64,000 nucleotides of DNA, taken from Stereocaulon alpinum (lineage: Eukaryota; Ascomycota; Lecanoromycetes; Lecanorales; Stereocaulaceae). The translations under genes were made by a program, and so were the position numbers. The stretch lies in the NCBI GenBank assembly GCA_018257865.1, contig JAEUBA010000048.1:180337-244336 (forward strand), read 5' to 3'. This document shows, one piece after another, positions 45,897-57,914 of this stretch; positions within the stretch are counted from its first letter, which is position 1; every line of letters begins with the position of its first letter. Under the pieces are notes generated by a model, which did no database searches, was not told the DNA's origin, and was given only the letters and a program-made list of their open reading frames with translations.

Positions 45897-46623
45897 CGTG
45901 AGAAACACCAGAGATGCACGGCTTTGGTTCAGACAGTGATAACTCTGAACAAGTGGAAGATGGGTTACATATAGGTACAAGAAGAACAGCGGGAAGCTAT
46001 GTACAATCCCTTCTCGTAATGTGAACCTGAGGGAACTCTAATCAATGTTTCAGAGAAGGCCCCAAATCCACTTTTATCAGCTGCGAGCTGCCTTTCCAAT
46101 TTTGCCAATTTCAAAGTTCATCGCAGATCTTCCTCAAGCACATCACAGAGGTCCAGGTTGGTCACCGTGTTGAAGTCCTAGTACGAACGGCGAGACCACC
46201 GGCTGGGGCCCCTCCAATCGAACATGTCTATAGCGAACTTAAGGTATTGTCGAAGCGAAGTCTGAAGAGAGCATAGATGCAACCTAACGTCACATTCTAG
46301 CACGCTTTCAGGCGTGCGTGCGGCAAAGGAGTGGCCGGTTTTGGCCCGAGTACCTCGGACCGCTCAGTAAGGCTTGCACAGAAAGCCAAGTGATTGGATA
46401 GATCGATTGATCATGTCATGGTCGAGCTTTGTGGCCATTAGAGGCAACAACATCCGTACGTAGTCTTCTCCCCATTCAAGCGGAATTGATATCGCTCTTT
46501 CCACGGGGTGGTGTCATGAATCATGTCTCTGCAATTGCGATAAGGACGACAGCTTGCACGAGCGGCTCGGCTATGCCAGAAGTGAGTGATACTTTTGACT
46601 TTCGCTATATTCGAGCCCTGTGA
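45897..46623. other. intergenic region
   Basis: About 0.7 kb upstream of the methyltransferase gene, with only short frames. It must hold that gene's promoter. Confidence 0.4.
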
Positions 46624-46909
46624 GTAAGTCCGGCCGTAGGCTGTCGCTATACTAGGATTGACGTTAGATAATGGGATTGATAGCGTGGAATCGTCTCTGG
46701 CTTTCAGATCAAGCTTGCTATATTACAACCAGGCACTCGTGACCCTACTAAGTTCTACCTGAGCCGCTACAACTGCGTATAGTACGTGGTTATTTGGTAA
46801 GCCGAACGGGCCAGTTATCTCGGTTATGTACACTGATCTCACACTGCAGCACTGTCACATGCTTGATCACCCGTGCCGAAAGTTAATCACCTTTCACCGA
46901 CATCAGGCG
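46624..46909 (+). repeat. tandem duplication, copy 1
   Basis: 286 bp beginning GTAAGTCCGGCCGTAGGCT; a second copy follows at 46913-47197 (offset 289 bp). The copies differ at scattered positions, mostly transitions. Noncoding as far as seen. Confidence 0.8.
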
Positions 46910-46912
46910 AGG

Positions 46913-47197
46913 GTAAGCCCGGCCGTAGGCTATCGCTATACTAGGATTTGTGTTGGATAATGGCATTGATAGCGTAGAATCATCTCTGGCTTTCAGGTCA
47001 AGCTTGCTGCATTACAACCAGGCGCTCGTGGCCCTACCAAATTCTACCTAAGCCGCTATAACTGCGTGTAGCACATGGTTACTTGATAAGCCAATCGGGC
47101 TACTCATCTCGGTTATGCACACCGATCTTACACTGCGACACTGTCACGTGCTTGATCGCCCGTGCCGAAGCCGATCACCTTTCACCGACACCAGGCG
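46913..47197 (+). repeat. tandem duplication, copy 2
   Basis: 285 bp, second copy of 46624-46909. It ends about 195 bp before the start codon of the peptide transporter, so the duplication lies in that gene's promoter region. Confidence 0.8.
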
Positions 47198-47391
47198 TGT
47201 AGACGACCCATAAACGCAGTGCCCCTCTCGGTCATCCTGGCGGCGCGGAAGCAAGGCGATTCGTCTTGTATAACGGTCCTGTTTCCAAAAGAACTTCCAA
47301 TCGAGGCCATACCTGAGACTGCGCTACAGCTGTGATTCGAATCTCTAAATTATGGTTACCATCATTGCCATGCCAGAAGAACCCCACAACC

Positions 47392-49455
47392 ATGAGTATA
47401 CTTCGAATCTACCATTGTACTGCCAGTATTGACGCGGCCTATAGTGGAAATGCTACGACTCCATCTCAGAAGTTTTCGAATTCTGAGCCAGAGTCTCCGC
47501 TTGTAACGCCTGATGGTGAAGAGCCCACAGACAAAGAAATTCAAGATCTCCGTCACGTGTCGGACCGCATCCCGCTGACCTCATGGCTGGTGGCTGTAAT
47601 CAGTTTGACAGAGCGCTTTACTTACTATGGTATCAACTCTCCGTTTCGTAAGTTCGACGGCACAAGCGACGTTCTATGGTCTAAGAGATATCGGGTTGAC
47701 GATAGCAGAAAATTACGCCCAAAACCGCCTTGATGACCCCCTCCGACCAGGCGCCTTAGGCCTCGGACAAGCAAGAGCGACTAATTTGAACGACGCTTTT
47801 CAATTTATTGTCTACCTATCGCCCACTGGCTGGGCAATCGTCGCAGACACATGGCTCGGCCGCTATAAGACTATCTGCATTGCGACAGCGTCAGACTGTA
47901 TCGGACCTTGCGGTACGCGGTTTAGTTACTGACTGATGCAGTGTTTATCTTACTGGCGCCTCGGTGATCTTTGCCACATCTACGGCCTACGCACTCCATC
48001 ACAATGCAGGTTTAGGCGGTCTCTTATGCGGTATGATCGCCGCTGGGATCGGTCTTGGGGGATTGAAAGCTTGCGTGCCTCCATTCATGGGTTTGGCGAC
48101 ACATTCCCAATGATATCCGGCATCGGCCTAATCTTTCCGCAGCCGAACAGTACACGGAATCTAAGTTGAGGGTTAAGACTATGAAGAATAAGGAGAGAGT
48201 TATTGTAGACCGGAGCCTTACCCTCCAGTCTATCTATAGCCTATGGTATTGGTGAGCTATGTTCAGGATTTGCAGTAATTGGATTGTGTGGTCTAATGAA
48301 TCTACAGGTGTGTCAATGTAGGTTCATTGTCCGGGATTGCTACTACATTTATGGAAAGGAAAATCGCTTTTTGGGCTGCTTACCTTCTGCCGGCTTGCTT
48401 TCTATGGCTCGCAGTAGTTGTATTGCTTTTTGGTCGCCGACGATTCAGTTCGCTAATCCATTTGACCTGCAGATAGCATATCCCGCTGACATAGCCTAGT
48501 TCGTCGACCACCGGAGGGATCTGTCCTGAAGTCGGCTTTCAAAGTGTTTTCCTATGCTATTGCAGGACGATTCAAGATGGACGCGGCGAGGCCTGGTTCT
48601 CAATATAATAATCGCGGAAGAGAGGTTGAGTGGAGCGATTCCTTTATTGAGGAGCTCAAACTTGGTCTAGTAGCCTGCCGTGTCTTGTTCGTCCTCTGTG
48701 CTTGACATCTCTTATAAGCTTCTCTGGGGCTAGCTTTGTGCTGACTTTTTCCTAGTCTAATGTTTCCGATTGTCTGGCTCTGTCACAGCCAGATAAACAC
48801 CAATCTCGTTTCGCAAGCTGCACAAATGCGCACTTATGGGCTTCCGAATGATGTCTTCCAGAACTTAAGCGTTCTTACCGTCATTATCTCCATGCCAGTC
48901 ATGCAGCAGCTTGTATACCCAGCATTGCAAAAGCTAAAGATTCCCTATCCACCAATAAGCCGCATCACAGCGGGATTCTATCTGCAGGCAGCTGCCATGG
49001 CGTACGCCTCCGGAGTGCAAAAGATGATCTACAGTGTTGGGCCTTGCTATGAGGCGCCGCTAAAGTGTCTATCGTCCTCAAACGGCGTCATTCCCAATCG
49101 TGTTAGCGTAGCACTCCAGGTACCAGCTTACGTGCTCGACGGCCTCGCAGGAACCCTTTATTATCCTACAGGCCAAGAGTATGCGTACACGAAAGCCCCT
49201 GGCAGTATGAGGTCATTCGTGCAGGCTGTACTCATGTTCACAGTGGCCTCTGGTGCTGCCCTTGCCATCGTATTGTCGCCATTGTACAAGGATCCGACGA
49301 ACATGATCCTCTATGCTTCTTTGGCCGGGGTAATGTTCTTGTCTGGTTGTATCTTCTCGATCTCCTTCAAAAAGTACAATGACAAGGAAGACGAGATGAA
49401 TCGCCTGGGCCTAGAAAACGAACGGCGCAACATGGAAGGTGCAATGAGCAGCTGA
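47392..49455 (+). CDS. PTR2-type proton-coupled peptide transporter (POT family)
   Basis: In raw six-frame view this gene looks broken, but seven exons restore it: 47392-47647, 47706-47889, 47942-48090, 48143-48251, 48308-48447, 48500-48686 and 48756-49455, introns 52-69 bp, all in phase, 574 residues. Family marks: L-T-E-R-F-T-Y-Y-G in helix 1, P-G-A-L-G-L-G-Q, then V-A-D-T-W-L-G-R-Y-K-T-I (first PTR2 signature), A-G-L-G-G-L with G-G-L-K, A-E-Q-Y-T-E, W-C-V-N-V-G-S-L-S-G (second signature) and L-V-S-Q-A-A-Q-M near the middle. It should import di- and tripeptides with protons at the plasma membrane. The ATG at 47392 is uncertain; another lies at 47352 in a different frame. Two introns use the rarer donors GTTCGC and GTTCGT. 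A 289-bp duplication lies just upstream. Confidence 0.9.
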
Positions 49456-50628
49456 GCAAAAGTTACTAAGGAGGACGAATAACGAAGTAGTCACCCAGTC
49501 GAAGACAAGCAGAGTCAGTACTCGGGCAGCTCGGAATATGTCCAGACAAAGCGGAGCTATCTCTTCAACACTAATTGCGCAGTCGACTAAGCCATAAGCT
49601 GAAAGAATGTGTATCAAAGTGATCTTGCTTACTCGCTCAAATGCATAGCGGTAGCAGTTTCAAGGACCTACGGGGTTGATGGACGGTATTTTTCACCATT
49701 GTCTCCCGCCTTTGGACGAGTATCGGCGTTGACACAGGGGGGGCTGCGAGAATATCCACTAGCCACATTAGGTGTGAAAGCGCCATAAGTTGGAGCGACT
49801 AGTAAAACATTCTGGCCTAGCACTCTTCTTAGAATTATTCTGCGCAACATGATAATTTCAATACACACAAGCTAGTCTAGCGACCTTTTGTTGAATACTC
49901 TACAGGGGCAGCTACAGGGGCAGCTACCGGACCCAAAGCGTAATACTAGTAAGAGCCCTGAATGGTACGGCGGATACCCCAAGCCGAGATCAATCTACAC
50001 ACGTGCTGACGCCGAGTGTAAGCACATATTGAGGCTAGTGGTAGGTAGCATGCCGGGCTCACTGCCGAGTGCTATCTCAATTCCTAGGCGCGGAGTCCAT
50101 CGCTCTTTTCGGCTGCATAATTTCTCATGATGTATTCGTAAAATCAATGTATGTCACTTCATATTAGACGGTTCAAATATGAACGGTGTGGGCGTTGTAG
50201 TGGTAGATGCAATACTCCCAAGCGAAGCACATCACTCTTCAGCCACAAAATTGTCATGTACGCAATACTTTAACCCGTCCGTGTTGGATTCGTGCGTGAT
50301 AACATGGGACACACCAAACCCTGCAGGCACTTGCACATGAGCCGTGTGTACATCGGTCGATGCAGTATTTCACGGCAAAGCACAGCACTCTTTTCGGCAG
50401 CAAAATCCCTCATACACGTCATCGTTGAAGAGCTCATGCCGACTTGCAGATCATGGTACTAGGGAGTCCCAGACTTCCATCACGTTCGAAAGTGTTCTTA
50501 TATAAAGCAGCAGACCTGTGAAGTCGTCCACCGCTCAATCAGACCTATTTACATTCACTGCAACATCAAGTGACTTTTCGAAGTTCCAAACAGCATCATC
50601 TAGATTTCTGTTCATAAGCGACAAAATC
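49456..50628. promoter_or_regulatory. intergenic region with three promoter repeats and TATA box
   Basis: 1.2 kb upstream of the PLP-rhodanese gene. A motif of about 35 bp, CACTCTTTTCGGC-like followed by GCAAAAT and TCAT, occurs at 50098-50131, 50230-50260 and 50383-50417. A TATATAAAG box lies at 50499-50507, 122 bp before the ATG. A small CTACAGGGGCAG tandem pair is near 49900. No gene is seen. Confidence 0.45.
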
Positions 50629-52581
50629 ATGAAAACTGCCCAAAGTCAAGGAAATCCTGGGTCAACTCCGAACCCACTTAATGTCTACAAGGGCCCAACA
50701 TCAATGATCCAATACTTTGACCCAGACCTCCAACCACCCTTACCACTAGTCGAATTGCCCGCGAAACTGAACCCCTTTAAAGATGATAACGTTCGTATAT
50801 ACGCCAAAATAGCAACGGCATTGCCTGCGCAGAACATCAAATGCCTTCCAGGTTCAACATCCCGAATAAACTCATCATCAAAATGTATCCAAGATACTGA
50901 TTTCCATAAGCACTGAATATGCTCCTCAACGAACCCTCCGCCGCCCACAGAACCATCATCGAACAAAGTTCAGGCTCGACCGTTACATCGCTAGGTATGA
51001 TCGCGCGAGTACTGTACGGAAATGAGGCTAGTCGGGCCTATGTCAGCAACAAAGCCGGAGTGAATCGTATCAGGCAATTACGCTTCTTTGGTCTCAATGT
51101 GTATGCGCTCTCGCCTCCCCAGCTCCTTCTTTCAAGCATGAATATTTCATTACAGTTATGTTGCTCATTCGAGACTGTTGATTCCTAGCGAACTCTATGG
51201 CGGACCGAGCCAGCCTGAGATTTCAGATCCCAGGGGAACCGTGCGGAAAGCGCACCTGTTAGGCAAAGAAAACGAAAACTTCATCAATCCTGGCCAGTAT
51301 GACAACGAAAATGTGGGTGCTCTCTGAAAAAGCTTGTCCGCTATTAGCGGCAGTATTTTCTAAGCATTTTCTCAAGAACTGGACGGCACATATCCGATGG
51401 ACAGGTCCACAGATCTGGAAACAGCTTCCGGAGATCAACATCCTTTGCATGAGTATGGGAACCGCAGGTTAGTCCGCCATTCACTGTTGTCATGTTCTCA
51501 TCAGTCAGAAGTTAAGCATTCGACATGTAGGATGTATCACGGGAACAGGAATGTATCTGAAATCGCAAAAGCCATCAGTTGCAGTTTTAGGGTAAGTCTC
51601 CAGCTTCATTTCCGGCTTTTGTCCTGTTGATATAAGTAATTGACGTCTATGATGATGCAAAGCGTATGTAATCCAGTCGGCGATCCGATTCCAGGCCCAC
51701 GAACCTTACCCCTAGTCGAAATGTGCGACTTCCCCTGGCGAAAAACTGTCGATGCCGTCGAGATCGTAGATTCCGTGGATGCGTATCGATTGTCCATGTC
51801 GCTTTCGCAGGAAGGCTTGATCTGCGGTCCCTCTTCCGGAATGAATCTCAAAGGCCTCTTCAATTTCTTACAAAACGCCAAAGAGAATGGTGAGTTACAT
51901 AAGTACGCAGAGGCCGCTACTGGAGAGGTGTCATGCGTGTTCTTGTGTTGCGATCTGCCGTATCAGTATTTAGATGGGTATTTTGCGCGCTTGGATGATG
52001 GAGAGTTCCCGCCTATTACGAACATGGTTCGTAGCCCAACCCCCGACGCTTCTAGTGGTAAAATGCTAATTGTTCTACCAAAGGATCTTTTGGATGTTGA
52101 TACCGATGAGTACGATGGAAGATGGGAATTCAGCGCTCATAGTGCAATGACAATGCTTTACGGAGAGGATTGGAACGAGCAGAAGCATCCCTTATGCGGC
52201 AAAGCGATTTCCAATGGGGTCATCCACGACAACTCCGTCAAGCCTAAGCAATCGTTGAAGGTCACGGTTCTCGATCTGCGTTCCAGTGAGGACTTCGATG
52301 ACGAGCATATCTGTGGCGCGATCAGCACACCGCTTACGAACTTGACAGCAGCGACTCCTAGACCTTCCGACAATGTCGACACTCTGCAACAGCAGTGGAA
52401 AGATCTGAAGGCTAAATGTGAAGGAGAGGAGCTCAAGGATGTCCTCAACGCCGCTTCTAATTCGTGTTTGGTGCTCTGCTATGATGGGGAAGCATCTCGT
52501 ATGGCTACCGCTATTATGCGCGCGCAGGGTGTAGAAGCGCGTAGTGTTATGGGAGGCATGGTTGCGCTTCGGGATTTGTAA
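50629..52581 (+). CDS. fold-type II PLP enzyme (cysteine synthase/CBS-like) fused to a rhodanese domain
   Basis: Six exons (50629-50851, 50911-51100, 51189-51312, 51365-51467, 51531-51591, 51663-52581) give 539 residues; introns 52-88 bp in phase. The N-terminal 330 or so residues follow the cysteine synthase/cystathionine beta-synthase fold: P-L-V-E-L-P, I-Y-A-K, Lys71 in Q-N-I-K-C-L-P-A-L-N-M (place of the PLP lysine), S-S-G-S-T-V (substrate loop), H-I-R-W-T-G-P-Q and G-T-A-G-C-I-T-G-T-G (phosphate-binding loop). The C-terminal 120 residues are rhodanese-like: V-L-D-L-R-S-S-E-D-F and H-I-C-G-A-I, with Cys in L-V-L-C-Y-D-G-E-A-S-R at the active loop. The likely job is sulfur transfer linked to cysteine metabolism, perhaps cysteine or persulfide handling (inference). 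It is the last intact gene before the telomere. Confidence 0.88.
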
Positions 52582-53739
52582 TTGTTTTGGTAATTAGAGT
52601 CGCTTTAGCGGTACTAATAAACCAAAATTGTTCAACTAGAACTTGTTATTACTATACTTTCCGAAACTATTGGCGGAGACGCCAACGCGCCTTTAGGGTA
52701 CTATAGTGGTATAGATAGGGTAGCTACAAGTATTTTATAATTAGATAGTAATTAGTTAGTAAATAGTAATTAGTTAACGATTAGTTAGTATAGACTTAAC
52801 TTCGAAGACCTTTATATAGTAACGAATATTACTATATCTTAGGATAATATATATTCTTTTCTATATATAATTATTCTAGTAGTAGATACTTATTATAGTT
52901 AATAGTTATTGAATTCTACCTCCGTCTTATTTAGTTCTACCTTCGTCTTATATATAGTATCCTTAAAAATACTATTCTTTTTAGTAATTTAGTAATTTAG
53001 TAGTAATTCAGCGGTAGGAAACATCCTAACCCTAAAAAACGAAATTATAATTAGCGAATATACTTTTAGTTTCTAGTACTATCGACGGAAGGCGTGTTAA
53101 TACTACTAATTTAGTAACGGAGCTAGCGGTTATATCTTTAGAGTCTTAGAAAAATAAGGGTTAAAATAGCGGTAAAAATAAATATTAGATAAAAGCGGGT
53201 TACTAGGAGTCGGTCGTTAGGAGCTAGCGTATTAATAAGGAGGAGAGAAAGGTAGATAGGCCTAGAATACTAAGTTTAGGAAGATAAGAAGGATTAATAG
53301 ACGTACTAGTCTCGAATAATAGTATTTATAATTATCTTAGGAAGTTAAGTTAATATCGCTATATATTATTATCTCTCTATTACTTCTAATTTAGTAGCTA
53401 ATCTTAGTAGTAATAAGTTCTCTATAAATTTTCCAGCTCGCTATTAACGAATTCTTATTTTATAGGATAATTTTAAGTAGAAGATCTATAGACTAGTAGT
53501 ACTTAGTAAGTAGGAAGTCGAAATCTTTAATATTAGATTCTTCCTCTATCTTAAAGATATCGCACGAGCCCTCTATAGATACTCTACCCTCTTCCCCCTC
53601 TACCTTACTACCGCTACTAGCTCTAATATAAGATAAACTAGATATACTAGACGTACTAGTTATACTAATTATACCTATTATACTAATCCCTATAGTATTC
53701 GCTAAGCGTTAGATAATATTACTAATACTATTTCTAAGT
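52582..53739. other. start of the RIP-mutated subtelomeric block
   Basis: Within tens of bases of the last stop codon the sequence turns very AT-rich, with TA-dense, stop-filled text in all frames. Probably degraded transposon sequence; nothing specific recognised in this part. Confidence 0.6.
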
Positions 53740-54330
53740 ACTCCTAGAGCTCTATACTTTAGTAGAAGTAATATAATAGAGTTTCTATAATAGTTTAAAA
53801 TAATAAGTAATAAATATAGGTTAATATAGGATAAAATATTTAAGAAACTACTATAGTATTACGAAAGAATAATTAGTAACTATATTAAGGTAATTCCGGA
53901 ATATATACTATAGGACGGAGTAGAGTTATTTAAAGTAATAAAAAAGGACTATTAAAAGTATAACTATAATTAATAGATTAACTTCTATAACTTTTTAGAA
54001 ATATTAAAAGCTAAGCTACGTATAGAGAAAGATAACCTTAAGTAGTATTACTAGTAGTTTTATACTATCTTATACTACCTTATTAAACGTAGATAACTTA
54101 AGGCGTATACTTAGGTAATATAGTTTATCTAAGGCCTCCTACTAAAGGTTTAAGAGAAGGTTATCTATAAGGTTAGATATAATCTAGATAATATAGAGAT
54201 AATAGATTATAATAAGATCTCTAGTACTATATTAACGATCGCTAATATAGAATATATTATAGACGGATTTACTATTAGTAAGGCGGAGATAGATAATCTA
54301 AATAATATTATAGATAACTATTAAACGAAG
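53740..54330 (+). pseudogene. gag-like relic of an LTR retrotransposon
   Basis: A single plus-strand frame, broken by many TAG/TAA stops but without frameshift over about 590 bp, gives the helical pattern of fungal retrotransposon gag proteins: F-L near the start, D-G-V-E-L-F-K-V-I-K-K-D-Y, I-N-F-Y-N-F-L-E-I-L, a Y-x-x-F-Y pattern and G-L-L-L-K-V. RIP-type damage; inactive. Confidence 0.55.
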
Positions 54331-56169
54331 GTAACTTTTAGTCCTACTAATAGATATAATATCCCTATTTCTAAGCTAACTCCGAACTCTGCTATTAATA
54401 ATAATAGAATTAGGCTAGTAATAGAGACATACCTATACGCAGTGCTGGCTACGAACCTGAATACCTATTCAGAGCTGAGATGTCTCCCCTAATATATTGC
54501 AGGTTAAATGATGTTAAGACGTCGCGTGGTTACTGAGAACTCTATATAGAGTTTTTCGGGTAACGCGATAATACCTACCCTAACTCTACTATAACTATTA
54601 TACCTCCCCTACGATTAAGACTAGATAGTAAGAATTGGTATTAAGTATAGTATCTTAGCCTAATAAGTAAAGAGTATAGGTAATACCTACCTAGCTATTA
54701 ATTTAAAAAATCTAATATCTACGTACGCTTAATACGTATCTACTAGTTAAGACTAACGCACAGTCTATCCTAAGGGAAGGCTAGGGTTATAGGTATATAG
54801 GACTAAGAGAAGGATATACTAAGTTATAAATTAGAAGGCGTATTTTAGAAAAGGACGGCCCCTATCTAAGTAGCTAGGCGAGCCTTTAGTATAAGTAGCG
54901 CTATATAACTATAATTATAAGCTGAAGGGTTAGCTCCCCCCTAAAGTAAAGTATATAAGGATAGAAGTAAGTACTATCTAATATAACCAGCGGGATATTA
55001 TACTATCCGATTCTTTATATAAGTATAGGCCTCCTAGGCGGTGTATATAGCTTCCCCCCTTTCTTATATCCTTAACTAGTAAACTACCGAATAGCTAAAT
55101 CTGGTACTACTACGGATACTAATAAATACTACTAATCAGCGCTAATAACTTAAACCCTTACGGGACGGCTATATACCCCCTCCTCCCCCCCCCCTATATT
55201 AATATAGTAAAGGTTAAAGAAAGTTATAGGGCGCTTAGCGCTATAATAAAGTTAAAGGATATAGAAGAATATAATAGGGTCCTTAAGAGCTAAGTATAGT
55301 ACGAAGGGCGTATATTATAGTTAGTATTAGAAATAATATTATAGAGCGCTCAGTATAATATTAAAGAATATAGTTAAGAGTTACCGGTGTTAAGGAGGCC
55401 TAGGGTATAATCCTTAGACCAAAAGTAATTATATTATTAAGGATAAGCGGGAGTTTTTATCTAGGTACTATACTATAGTTTCTCTTACGGCTAGGAAAGG
55501 CACACTACGTATACTATCTACTAGTTTCACAAATAATATAATAGAACACCCTTATTAGTATATATAGATACTAGAATAGGCGTATAAACCAATCAATCAA
55601 TCAATAATAGAATTAAGTTAATAACTAAGGCCTTAGAAAACCTAATATTAATAACGTAAGTAATAGTAAACTATATAGGTATAATATAAGGGTTAGGGCT
55701 ATTACTAACTTTTTTTAGAATTAATATAGGAGTAGCCTCTAGTACTAGTACTATAATTAATAAGGATTACTACTACTATAGTAGTAAGTATCGCTAAACC
55801 TATTATACTAACTTTAATACTACCTATACTGCTAGTAAGATCTATCTAAATCGGGAGAATTAGATTTGTTTAAGACGGAGCGGAGATAGAGACGAACTAT
55901 TATAGATAACGCGTACGTAATTATAGAAGGTAACTAGAGAGAACGCTATATAGGAAGTAGTATAAAGGTAATAGAAGAGATAGAATACGTTAGCTATATA
56001 TACTTCCTCTCTAAGACTAAGAGAGTTATACGATAGTAATATAACTACGGATACTAATAACGAAGCGGATTTAATAGTAGAAAAGGTTTAGGCTACTAGA
56101 CCTATAGGATAATTAAGTAGTAGTAGTTCCTCTTAGCTAAGAGGAAAGGCTATATAAGAAGACTATCTC
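54331..56169. other. RIP-mutated subtelomeric sequence
   Basis: Very AT-rich, no coding potential. An island of about 140 bp near 54430-54570 keeps normal GC and is not explained; it could be a younger insertion. A run of C lies near 55180. Other transposon pieces are likely but not assignable. Confidence 0.4.
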
Positions 56170-56171
56170 TA

Positions 56172-56441
56172 CTACTCGGAAAGGTATAGGATATTTTTTT
56201 GACTTAGAATTTTCCAGATTTTATACTTTTTTAAAATATTAATATCTTTATAGTCTATTAATATTCTTTAGTAATTCTTGAAGCTATAGCTAGCGTTTAA
56301 GCTATGTTATTAGTATAAACCTTAATATTACGTTATTTTACTAATAATAGCCGAGTGGGATCAAAAAATATACTATCCCGTTGGGATAGTATCTCGAAAA
56401 TAGGCCAAATACTATACTAAATACTATACCTTTCCGAGTAG
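56172..56441. mobile_element. MITE with 13-bp or longer inverted ends and TA target duplication
   Basis: A 270-bp stretch starting CTACTCGGAAAGGTATAG and ending in its reverse complement, with TA directly on both sides (56170-56171 and 56442-56443). No coding capacity. Size and TA duplication fit a nonautonomous Tc1/mariner-type element. Confidence 0.7.
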
Positions 56442-56559
56442 TAACTATCTCCTAGCTATAAAAACTATTCGCCTAGGCGAATATACGAATATAAGTCTAT
56501 TTAGGCGACCTACCTTAGTAGTAAATTAGAATTTCTTAGGCCTAGTAATAGTATAGGCC

Positions 56560-57250
56560 CGTAAAAGAAATAAATAACTAAAATCTATAGAGGACGCGGA
56601 AATACTAGACGTAGGTACTAAGGTAATAAAGTAGAATTAAAGAATTACTAGAGGTAAGAAGAGGCGCTAGAAGCTTACTAAATAGTTAAAGGATAAAGAC
56701 GATTTAGTCTACTTATTAAGTAAGATCTTAGATATACTAGTAAATAACCTTAAGGTTTACGAATTAATTAGATACTCGTCTATATTATATAAGCTATTCT
56801 TCTAAAGTCTAGATAAGTTAGATATACTAGCGGAGAGAGCTATAGGAGATTTATAATAGCGAAATAACGTCTTAAAGCTAAAGACTAGTATTACTTAACT
56901 AAGACTATTCTTATAAGTAAATAATATTATAATAGAACCTAATACCGAAGTATAATATCTTAGTTCTAAAGTACTACTAGTTCTAGTAGGGTATCTAGTA
57001 GTTTGAGTTACTATATTTAATACTAGGGTAAAAGTACTAATCAATAATAGTACTAAGATCTACCTTATATCTTAATAAATAGTAGATAAGCTTAGTCTTT
57101 CTATCTAAACTAGTTAGAACTTAAGTATAGTCGCTACTACTAGCTATAGGGCGAAATTCGTTAGTATTTATATAGATATACTAGTCAAGATTAGTAATAT
57201 TATAATACCTATATATATACTTTGTTAACCCTTAAGCGTATACGCGTTAT
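56560..57250 (+). pseudogene. relic of Ty3/Gypsy polyprotein with aspartic protease region
   Basis: A plus-strand frame interrupted by RIP-type stops. Around 57030-57075 it matches the retroviral-type protease core, but the catalytic D-S/T-G triad has been changed by single G-to-A transitions, as have the next two residues. Upstream part fits the linker after a gag domain. Inactive. Confidence 0.5.
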
Positions 57251-57552
57251 AGCTACGCTAACGTAATAATATTAGTTAGGGTCTAGGGGCTTAGTAATAG
57301 TATTACTACCTAGGACTCCCCCGTGTTTTGGGGATCTTTAGAAATTAGTTCTACTACTACTCTACTACTAAGTAATATGATTATATCTATTGCTTGATAC
57401 CTAAATCTAATAACTTTACACTTCTTATATCTTAGTACGCTAGCTTAGAGCCGGCGTCGCTAGCCCTTTATAGTTAACTACGGAAGTAATATAGTATTAC
57501 CTATTAAACTTACTAACCCTACTTAGTAGATCCTTAACTAGGAGCGTATATA

Positions 57553-57909
57553 TGTTACGGGTAACCCCGCAAGGTCACGGGCAATACACGTGATAGGGTT
57601 AGTAGGTAAAGGACACTTAGGAGAGGACCTAGTGATATAAGTAATCTGGAACATATCAGGCAGATCATAGGGTGATATAGTAGATATAGGGCCAGATCAC
57701 CCGGATTATATTAGGGCTTAGTATAATTAAGGTGAATATATAAGGAAGGGTTTTCCTTTAGCAGAATGTTTTCTTATCTCCTTATATTCAACTTATATAA
57801 TAGAGAGGAGTCTTAGCTGAAGATAATTTAACGACTATCTATCTCTATTACCTTCTAGTGCTTAATACACTGTGTGATTTACCCGCAGGAGTTAAACCAC
57901 CCCGTTACA
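57553..57909. mobile_element. solo LTR with perfect 5-bp target duplication
   Basis: 357 bp starting TGTTACGGG and ending CCCGTTACA, flanked on both sides by ATATA (57548-57552 and 57910-57914). Its base composition is clearly less AT-rich than its surroundings, so it was probably inserted, and reduced to a solo LTR, after the surrounding element had been mutated by RIP. Confidence 0.85.
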
Positions 57910-57914
57910 ATATA

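Noticed and set aside
47881..47970. 29-bp intron in the peptide transporter (GTACGC to GCAG)
   Set aside because: Too short for a fungal intron; a donor at 47890 gives a 52-bp intron and restores the family sequence.
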